DNA of 64,000 nt, taken from contig VRVR01000032.1 of NCBI GenBank assembly GCA_009859145.1, positions 152,854 to 216,853 on the forward strand. Direction: 5' to 3'. The notes beneath the pieces are model-generated. The model saw only the letters and a list, made by a program, of their open reading frames with translations, was not told the origin of the DNA and did no database searches. Source of the stretch: Andalucia godoyi. Lineage: Eukaryota; Discoba; Jakobea; Jakobida; Andaluciidae. The translations under genes and the position numbers were made by a program. Positions 58,190-64,000 of this stretch are shown one piece after another. Position 1 is the first letter of the stretch. Each line of letters starts with the position of its first letter.

Positions 58190-59446
58190 TTAGTATGGAA
58201 GAGGTGCGGTGATGCAGACGGATGCAACGAGTCCGTTTCGCATGACTTCAAAGACGATGCCGTCGAACGCATAGAACCGGGTTTCTCCAAACGGATTCCG
58301 GGCACTTGTCGTCCCGTGCACCAACGGGCGTCCACCGATGTCTGCCTCTCTCTCCCTTCCCCTGTCCTTTTCTCGATCTCGCTCTCCGTGGGGCTCCGTG
58401 TCGGACAGCAGTGTCTGCACCTTTGCCCAGGAAGCATCGCCCGGGATGACGACTCCGTGAGCCCAGAGGACCTCGAACGGGCACTTGTGGTACCGATGAA
58501 ACGCCGTGTGCATCGGCAAGTTTGCATGTGCAATGATCTTTCGCAGCACATAGCCCCCGCTCCCCGCCCCCGACGATGAAAACACAAGATCAAGACCGCG
58601 AGAATAGTAGTTGCAGACAAGATCGTGGGAGAAGACCGGCGCTCCGCGCGCGTGAATTTGCAGCTTATCAAACCCTTTCAGCAGGACATCGTCAGGCGGA
58701 CCCATGCACTGCGGCTCCACAACCTGTTGCATCCCCCATCCAAACTGCGCAACGCCTGCAATCCCCACAAACAGCCGCAGACTCCACAAAGGCGCGGTGG
58801 AGAGGTATGGAAGCGCGCCGAGGTCGTCTGGTCGCGGAAGGATCGCAAGCGACACTGCGCGCGGCGTCGTGCCATCCGGAAGTTCCAAGTCGCCGCGAAA
58901 CGACCCTGCGTACTGTGACGGAACCTCGAACACCACTTGCAGCCCAGGCCATTCCAGCACGTACGAAGCACACGTGGCCGTAGCGGCGGAAGCAGCCGAT
59001 GATGACGATGATGACGATGATGACGAGGAAAAAGAGCCGGGATAAGTGGGCCCAAGGGCGGCGTAGAGTGAGGCGAGGGTCAGAGGCGTTGCGAGAAATC
59101 GCCCGGCGTACAGAAGTCTTTGCTTTGCGGGATTGGTCACGTCGATGCGGGTTGTGCGCTGCGACCGCGGATCCACGTGCACAACGAGCCCATCACCCGG
59201 CGCATGCAGCACATACGGATGCTCCAGCGGCGCACTCGGCTCATACACAAACTCCAGCGCACTCCCACCCCCACCCCCACCCCCGCCCCCGCCCCCGCTC
59301 CCACTCCCAAGCGCAGTCGTAGTCGACAGTGGACTTGGACTCGAGATCGAGCATAGGCGCAAAAGCAACGACAGCGTCGGGTTCAGCGGCGCATGCAGAG
59401 AAATCGGACCAAGCGATACTCCCGGTCTCAGTTCAAGCTGTAACAT
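58190..59446 (-). CDS. PHAF1: PHAF1 (UPF0183/C16orf70) homologue
   Basis: The protein has 418 residues from the ATG at 59444-59446. It follows the UPF0183 family from end to end: ELRPGVSLGPISLHAPL at the start, LLYAGRFLATPLTLASLYAALGPTYPG, and the conserved C-terminal run DVLLKGFDKLQIHA, DLVCNYYSRGLDLVFSS, ANLPMHTAFHRYHKCPFEV and ARNPFGETRFYAFDGIVFEVMRNGLVASV. In animals PHAF1/MYTHO associates with BCAS3 and autophagy membranes binding PI3P. Poly-Gly (from CCCCCA/CCCCCG repeats, 59268-59300) and poly-Ser (from GATGAC repeats, 58998-59032) insertions interrupt otherwise conserved strands. A charged Arg/Glu/Asp insert lies near residue 370. Confidence 0.92.
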   Translation of the reverse strand: MLQLELRPGVSLGPISLHAPLNPTLSLLLRLCSISSPSPLSTTTALGSGSGGGGGGGGGGGSALEFVYEPSAPLEHPYVLHAPGDGLVVHVDPRSQRTTRIDVTNPAKQRLLYAGRFLATPLTLASLYAALGPTYPGSFSSSSSSSSSSSAASAATATCASYVLEWPGLQVVFEVPSQYAGSFRGDLELPDGTTPRAVSLAILPRPDDLGALPYLSTAPLWSLRLFVGIAGVAQFGWGMQQVVEPQCMGPPDDVLLKGFDKLQIHARGAPVFSHDLVCNYYSRGLDLVFSSSGAGSGGYVLRKIIAHANLPMHTAFHRYHKCPFEVLWAHGVVIPGDASWAKVQTLLSDTEPHGERDREKDRGREREADIGGRPLVHGTTSARNPFGETRFYAFDGIVFEVMRNGLVASVCITAPLPY

Positions 59447-59934
59447 ACCCAGAAGAGAAAAAAAAGAAAAAAACCCAACTACCTTGGCAGACCCTCTCTT
59501 CGTGACTCTTCTTTTGTTGCAATAATATTTTTTAAAAAGTAATAATAATACACTGATGGAGAAGCCCCCAAAGCGTCCTGAGTCGAATTAACCCTATTGA
59601 AACTTTAAAAGGGAAAACTGGCTTCAAGACGATTCGGTCTTCAAACAGCGGGCGGAAATTGCCCGATCGGAACTCTTTTGCCAAAAAAATAAATAAAATA
59701 AAAAACTGGCTGTAGACCGTAGTCGTCCTCTCGTTTCCCAACCGTTTTCTCTTGCAGCAATCCTTTCTCCTAATCACGGTTCCACAGCCAGCATCAAAAT
59801 GTCCAACAAAGCGTCAGAAGCAAAAATACAAAACAAACCAAAAGAAGAAGAAGAAGAAAAGAAAAAAAAAGCTCATAACATTAATCCTAGTCTGAGGTGA
59901 GGAAGTTCCACGTTTTTTTGCACGTTGAAAAAAA
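59447..59934. other. Divergent spacer with a possible small uORF
   Basis: A short ATG frame at 59799-59900 encodes 33 very charged residues (MSNKASEAKIQNKPKEEEEE...), ending TGA with a GTGAGG donor-like overlap. It lies 35 bp before the membrane-protein ATG, so it could be an upstream ORF or a first coding exon. The rest is A/T-rich without a gene. Confidence 0.35.
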
Positions 59935-60828
59935 ATGGCAGCTGCGATTGATGGAGGGAATAGCAATAATGATGGTGGAGGTAGTAATGGTGGAGATGCA
60001 GGAGTGCTTCCGCGGCCGCCGGTTGTGAGTCGTCAGCAGCGTCCCAAGCGCACGCGTCCGCCCGTGAGCCGAGAGCCCTCGACTACGGCTGTTCCGCTCG
60101 TTGAGAAGAAGAAGAGCAGCAGTCGCGACGAGAGCAGCATGGAGGAGGAAGAGACGCCGGTGTCGACTCCTGCATCAACCCTGCCCATCCTTGCACCCAC
60201 ATTGTCTTCTCCAAGGCCAGTGCCAACGTCAGTGCCAACTGCGACTGCGAAGCCGACACCGGGCGAAGTGGCAACGGCAGTAGACGGAGAAGAACAAGAA
60301 GGAGAAGGAGCAGGCGCAGGACGGCTACAGCGGATGCTGGCTCCTGTGGTGCTTCTGCACTTCGGGATTTTAATGGTGTTTCCTGTTCTGGCGTTCGGCA
60401 CTGGACCGGAGTTTTCACAGCCATCAACGTCGACGTCAACGTCGCCATATACGTCCATGGTGGTGTATGTGGGATCGGCGCTGCTGACGGTTCTGCTGGC
60501 CTTTGTGGCTTTCGCGTCGCGGTCCCGCCGGACTTGCATCGTCGACATTGTTGCTACAGCGGCTGTGCTCTCGTTTCACATTGTGATTGTGAGCATGCTG
60601 ATGGCCAACGACCCCGATCTGTCCTCCTCCGCAAGCGACGCAGAGTTTGAACTGCCTTCCTCGTCTGCTTCCAGTCGACTCGTGCTGGTCGACGGGTATG
60701 CTGCGCTTGGCGTCGTCTGGGCCGAAATCGCCCTCTTGGGTGTCCATGTCTGCCTCTCCACTGCACATATGCTGGGCCCCCGCACCACCCCGTCTTTCAA
60801 ACGAGTTGCATTCTCTCAAGTTGTCTAG
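59935..60828 (+). CDS. Four-helix membrane protein of unknown function
   Basis: The protein has 297 residues from the ATG at 59935. The first ~130 residues are disordered and Ala/Pro/Ser/Glu-rich, with a basic patch (SRQQRPKRTRPP). Four hydrophobic segments follow: MLAPVVLLHFGILMVFPVLA, SMVVYVGSALLTVLLAFVAF, CIVDIVATAAVLSFHIVIVS and LGVVWAEIALLGVHVCLSTA. A short acidic loop lies between the third and fourth. The topology is that of a small tetraspanning protein, but there are no tetraspanin or claudin motifs. I do not recognise the family. It is convergent with the small gene at 60988. Confidence 0.7.
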   Translation: MAAAIDGGNSNNDGGGSNGGDAGVLPRPPVVSRQQRPKRTRPPVSREPSTTAVPLVEKKKSSSRDESSMEEEETPVSTPASTLPILAPTLSSPRPVPTSVPTATAKPTPGEVATAVDGEEQEGEGAGAGRLQRMLAPVVLLHFGILMVFPVLAFGTGPEFSQPSTSTSTSPYTSMVVYVGSALLTVLLAFVAFASRSRRTCIVDIVATAAVLSFHIVIVSMLMANDPDLSSSASDAEFELPSSSASSRLVLVDGYAALGVVWAEIALLGVHVCLSTAHMLGPRTTPSFKRVAFSQVV

Positions 60829-60987
60829 TCATCAGTGTCAGTATCAGCGGCTTCGTGGGCGCATTGCTTCTTCTACCTTTTCTTTTTCTTCTTTGCTTTT
60901 TTACTTTTTTAATATTTGTACATAGTATGATTGTCGTTGCTGATGCTGATGCTGATGCCACTGTTGTTGGATGGCAGCGAATAAAAA

Positions 60988-61347
60988 TTAGACAGATGCC
61001 AGGACGCACAAAGGGTTTGCAAAAGAGTCTGCGACTGAGCTTGCGGGCTCCACAGTGGACGGACCAATGTCGATGTTGACGCCGTACGTGCAAGTCTCGA
61101 TGCGCAGGACAAGGACAGCAAGATTCTTGAGTCCAAGATCGCGGACAGGGATCGAGACGTTCAGCGCACGCACTACTCTCCCGTCGATGCGCTCTCGAAG
61201 CGAAAACAACTGCGACTTTGATATCCCAAAGTGGTCGCGCAGTCGCGGGAAAACATGTGTGAGACCATGCGAATCATCCGGAATCTCAACGAGTATCGGC
61301 CTCGTCGTCGCCGTCGAATGCTCCAGCACAAACTTGAACACTTTCAT
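60988..61347 (-). CDS. Small protein, possibly ubiquitin-like fold
   Basis: The protein has 119 residues from the ATG at 61345-61347 (MKVFKFVLEHSTATTRPILV). The frame stays open upstream only through the CT tract (Arg-Glu repeats), which I exclude. The N-terminal MKVFKFVLE, the central SKSQLFSLRERIDGRVVRA and the strand-rich LKNLAVLVLRIETCTYGVNI are reminiscent of a ubiquitin- or RA-like fold, but I cannot name a family. It lies downstream of the SDR gene on the same strand. Confidence 0.5.
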   Translation of the reverse strand: MKVFKFVLEHSTATTRPILVEIPDDSHGLTHVFPRLRDHFGISKSQLFSLRERIDGRVVRALNVSIPVRDLGLKNLAVLVLRIETCTYGVNIDIGPSTVEPASSVADSFANPLCVLASV

Positions 61348-61377
61348 GCTCTTCAGCGTCCACGGCGTTCCCTTTTG

Positions 61378-61380
<3 letters not shown>

Positions 61381-61461
<81 letters not shown>
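61381..61461. repeat. (CT)n microsatellite
   Basis: About 81 bases of CT dinucleotide with a single interruption near 61410. As at 6334-6435, it lies upstream of a minus-strand coding region. Confidence 0.97.
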
Positions 61462-61464
<3 letters not shown>

Positions 61465-61795
61465 GCTTCTTTCCTTGCTTCCTTGCTTCCTTCCTTTCTT
61501 CCTTTCTTTATTTATTTCCCCTCTTCTCAACTCTTTTCACGATAACGATAATCCAGCAGCAACGCGCCAAGGTGGACGAGACAAAGGGTCGGGAAAGAAA
61601 AGGAGAAACGGGCTGGGAGAAGATTCAGAGTGAGAAACACCAGAAAGTGAAAACTCCGCCAGTCGATGTCTTTCCGAGTTTTCCCGAGTTTCCGAGTTCC
61701 CGAAAGGAAAAAATAAAAGGAAGCTGTCAAAGAAACAGACATGACGTGGAAGCAGACCAAAAGGAGTGCGGCAAAAGGTGATGGACAAGCCAAGG
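61462..61795. other. Spacer downstream of the SDR gene
   Basis: This is CTTCCTTT-rich next to the CT tract, then unremarkable sequence. I see no gene. Confidence 0.5.
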
Positions 61796-63157
61796 TCATC
61801 CGACAAGGAAACGTCTTCCCCGTCTGGCCATCCAGAAGAATGTGTTCCGATCGCGGCCTTCCGCCCAGTCGACGATCGGTGAGTAACCGAGTTCCTTGCA
61901 CACTCGATCCTGCGAAAACCAGTGCTCGACGCCAATTTTCAAAACTTCATGTCGAGTAAGCAGCGGAGTCATGTTCAGCCTGCGACAAATGTGCTCCATG
62001 CACAGGCCGCCGAAATAGGCGACAGAGACCGGAATTCGCGACCAGGAAGGGGGAAACGAATGCCCGCATGCTAGCGTAACCGGTTTAAAGAAGGAGAAAT
62101 TGTTATCTGGATGCGACTCGGACACAAAGTACGCATTCCAGCTGCTTTTCTTACTGCCATTGTTGGTCCTGCGGGAAAACAAGTGGCAAATCGCAAGCGC
62201 GTGTGCGTGTGCAAGGTTGTCAACGTGTACAAACTCGCACTTTGCATCCGGACTCCCAACAAGAAACTTGAACACACCGCGCTCAACGGTATCCAGGAAT
62301 CTCGCAAAGTGACGCTCTTCGCCTTCTCCGTAAATGCCAGCAGACCGCAAGCAGATCACGTTGAACAGTGCGCTGTTCTCGCAATGCGTATCGCAGCCGT
62401 TCTCCGCTGTCGGGTACGGCCACGAATCGCATTCAAGCTGCCAAGACTCGGCGACGTGCGCACAGGCGGCAATCGAAGTCCATTGATTTGCAAGATTTCG
62501 CATCCGCTGGACGATATCGCGTGGTTGCTGACCGGTCTTTGCCTCGTTGGCAACCTTCCAGAGCAGCACCTCGGCAATTGTCTTTGTGCGTGAGTACGGA
62601 TCGAGAGGCGATTCCTTCCCGATGCAGTTCCATTTCCCAAAGTCGTCTCCCGCAATGGCGCTGGAGTGAAACACGACATTCGTAGTTGACGTGTACACCA
62701 GCGGGATTTCCCGAAGTAAACACTCATTTGCAATATGCAACGTTCCCAGCACATTCACACGGAGTATGCGATTCTCATCAAACTGCTCGCGCCCGCTCAT
62801 TCCAAACGACGCAATATGGATCACAGCAACCTTGTCAAACGCGCTCCTGCTCGGCGCCGAGGAGAAAAACCGCGATACGTCCTCTGCAGACGCAATGCTT
62901 CCCACATGCAACGAAATGCGCCCCTTTTCCAGCAAGGACGAGAACTCATCGTCGTACGCGAGCGTCGGACGCCTCAGCTTCGATGCGTCATACGCACCAA
63001 TGTCAAGCAAATGAACACGCGCGCCACTACGAGCAAGAAACACAGACAGTCGGCGACCCAGAAACCCAAGACCCCCCGTCACCAATACCAGCGAGTCCGC
63101 AACTGCATACCGCGGAATCTCCGGAACCGTCCGGAACACATCACACGGCGAATACAT
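61796..63157 (-). CDS. Extended SDR, 3beta-hydroxysteroid dehydrogenase/SDR42E-like
   Basis: The protein has 453 residues from the ATG at 63155-63157 (MYSPCDVFRTVPEIPRYAVA). The Rossmann motif TGGLGFLG is followed by LDIGAYDAS. The catalytic YxxxK appears as YSRTK after VYTSTTNVVF, and FVHVDNLAHAHALA fits the 3beta-HSD/SDR42E pattern. These enzymes oxidise hydroxyl groups on sterols or related lipids with NAD(P)+. A charged, Cys-rich insert (about residues 225-285, AHVAESWQLECDSWPYPTAE) is longer than usual. No transmembrane anchor is obvious at the C-terminus, although some relatives have one. The substrate is not determinable. Confidence 0.85.
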   Translation of the reverse strand: MYSPCDVFRTVPEIPRYAVADSLVLVTGGLGFLGRRLSVFLARSGARVHLLDIGAYDASKLRRPTLAYDDEFSSLLEKGRISLHVGSIASAEDVSRFFSSAPSRSAFDKVAVIHIASFGMSGREQFDENRILRVNVLGTLHIANECLLREIPLVYTSTTNVVFHSSAIAGDDFGKWNCIGKESPLDPYSRTKTIAEVLLWKVANEAKTGQQPRDIVQRMRNLANQWTSIAACAHVAESWQLECDSWPYPTAENGCDTHCENSALFNVICLRSAGIYGEGEERHFARFLDTVERGVFKFLVGSPDAKCEFVHVDNLAHAHALAICHLFSRRTNNGSKKSSWNAYFVSESHPDNNFSFFKPVTLACGHSFPPSWSRIPVSVAYFGGLCMEHICRRLNMTPLLTRHEVLKIGVEHWFSQDRVCKELGYSPIVDWAEGRDRNTFFWMARRGRRFLVG

Positions 63158-63429
63158 CAGCTTTTTCTTTTCCAATCCCGTCTTTCTACCTACCCCTCCC
63201 CCTATATGCTCAACTACTCTAACTGCTAAAGAAGAAACAACAACAAGAAAAATGCGCACAAATAACAATCTGGCGTTGAAAATCGTCGAGCGTCGACTCA
63301 GCGGCTGTATTACGAATAATTTTTAGAAAAAAGCAGAGCCTTTTAATTAGTAGGTAGATGCTGTGAGAATGTGCAGTATATGTAGTATTTGGGTGTAGAT
63401 TAGTAAATGAGTGGGTGGCATGAGATGAT
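63158..63429. promoter_or_regulatory. Divergent promoter region
   Basis: This is 272 bp between the SDR gene and the right-edge AAA ATPase. It is AT-rich at 63300-63410 with TGAGTGGG-type short repeats. No defined element is visible. Confidence 0.35.
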
Positions 63430-64000
63430 ATGAGTACGGACGCTGAGCTTCGATTTAAAGTGTGTGCACAGGGGACCCGACTAGCTTCGCTTGGTCGCAA
63501 GCCCCGTGGCCAGTCTCGTGCGCCACCGCTGTCGACGCGAGACGATTCTCGGCATCTGGTTCTTCATAAGGACGATGGTGAGACTGGGGATGACATATCC
63601 CAGGTGACGTTTGCAACGGTTCCGTACGTGTCGTGGGACGTGATTCCACAGTGTCGACTAAAGCGGGTTCTGGAGACGGTCTTCCAGTTCCGATCGTTTG
63701 CATCAACGACAACGACAACAACAACGACAACGACAACGACGAGGCAAGAAGAGGAAGAAGAGGCGGAAAGAAAGAAAAAGAAAAGGATCATTGAGATGCT
63801 GGTAAAAGGGAGGAACCTGCTCTTGTTTGGAAGAACAGGCGGGGGGAAGTCGCGGCTTGCGTATGCACTCGCGCATGGACTGACAACCCCATCGTCGGAG
63901 CGTGCGAGCATTGGAGAAGGAATGGCACTTCTCATACGCCCAAGCGATGTCTATTCGCCGTATCTTGGTGAAAGCGAGGCGCGGATTCGCAGAATCTTCA
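63430..64000 (+). CDS. AAA-type ATPase, 3' truncated by window edge
   Basis: An ATG at 63430 opens 190 codons without a stop to the right edge. After ~65 charged residues comes VPYVSWDVIPQCRLKRVLET, placed like the D2-type W-D-x-I-x-G entry of AAA proteins. A poly-Thr stretch (from ACG/ACA repeats) and an Arg/Glu/Lys-rich stretch (RQEEEEEAERKKKKR) follow. The P-loop is GRTGGGKSR, then YSPYLGESEARIRRIF, the classical AAA Y-x-G-E-S-E-x-x-x-R segment. The P-loop differs from the usual GPPGTGKT. The best relatives would be Cdc48/PEX/SPATA5-type ATPases, but the Walker B, sensor and arginine finger lie outside the window. Confidence 0.85.
   Translation, partial: MSTDAELRFKVCAQGTRLASLGRKPRGQSRAPPLSTRDDSRHLVLHKDDGETGDDISQVTFATVPYVSWDVIPQCRLKRVLETVFQFRSFASTTTTTTTTTTTTRQEEEEEAERKKKKRIIEMLVKGRNLLLFGRTGGGKSRLAYALAHGLTTPSSERASIGEGMALLIRPSDVYSPYLGESEARIRRIF

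Overview
This window reads as nuclear DNA of a flagellated, unicellular eukaryote with a compact, intron-poor genome. The evidence is long uninterrupted eukaryotic genes on alternating strands, a parkin co-regulated gene (PACRG) homologue typical of organisms with motile cilia, two kinesins, a VAP/MSP protein, GPI-anchor and tafazzin genes, and a nuclear-type tRNA-Gly with a poly-T terminator. TAA, TAG and TGA all close clear genes, so the standard code is used. Spliceosomal introns exist but are rare: one gene (13071-13946) carries two clean introns of 87 nt each. A jakobid-like or other free-living excavate-type flagellate would fit (RadA, intron poverty, flagellar genes), but this is a guess and not a sequence-based identification.

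Layout. 1-6000: end of a Gln/His-rich putative nuclear protein, a PEX4-like ubiquitin-conjugating enzyme, an organelle-targeted RadA and a tRNAHis-guanylyltransferase-like protein. 6000-16900: a two-copy dispersed repeat with a (CT)51 tract, a polyprenyl diphosphate synthase, an acyltransferase-like membrane protein, a broken F-box/LRR-like locus, a three-exon coiled-coil gene, tafazzin and the ribosome-biogenesis WD protein YTM1/WDR12. 16900-30000: N-acetylglucosamine kinase, a peroxisomal (PTS2) citrate synthase, GWT1/PIG-W, mitochondrial-type lysyl-tRNA synthetase, tRNA 2'-phosphotransferase, a possibly vezatin-like membrane protein, a DUF455 protein and tRNA-Gly(UCC). 30000-43900: kinesin-7 (CENP-E type), a secreted GH39 glycosidase, a SAC1 lipid phosphatase, PACRG and a GNAT acetyltransferase. 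44000-64000: two decayed TnpB/Fanzor relics, an SH3-kinesin-14, a VAP protein, a large ankyrin protein, a secreted protein, an ABHD17-like hydrolase, a UBX protein, a PHAF1 homologue, a multi-pass membrane protein, an SDR/3beta-HSD-like enzyme and, at the right edge, the start of an AAA ATPase.

Themes. Several genes serve peroxisomes (PEX4, PTS2-citrate synthase, possibly the vezatin-like protein), mitochondria (RadA, polyprenyl synthase, tafazzin, LysRS) and RNA end processing (Thg1-like, Tpt1). They are not co-transcribed in any way I can see, and adjacency looks incidental. Neighbours are often convergent. In three convergent pairs the two stop codons overlap by exactly four bases, which shows how tight the packing is.

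Most unusual content. Two degenerate remnants of a TnpB/Fanzor RNA-guided nuclease lie about 9 kb apart (44167-44600 and 53355-53640). In each, the catalytic RuvC-III/zinc-ribbon end is followed by the same short region that can fold as a hairpin capped by a tetraloop. This is a candidate fossil of the guide (omega/fRNA-like) RNA. One copy has its N-terminal helix-turn-helix joined almost directly to the RuvC-III motif, so the centre of the nuclease has been deleted.
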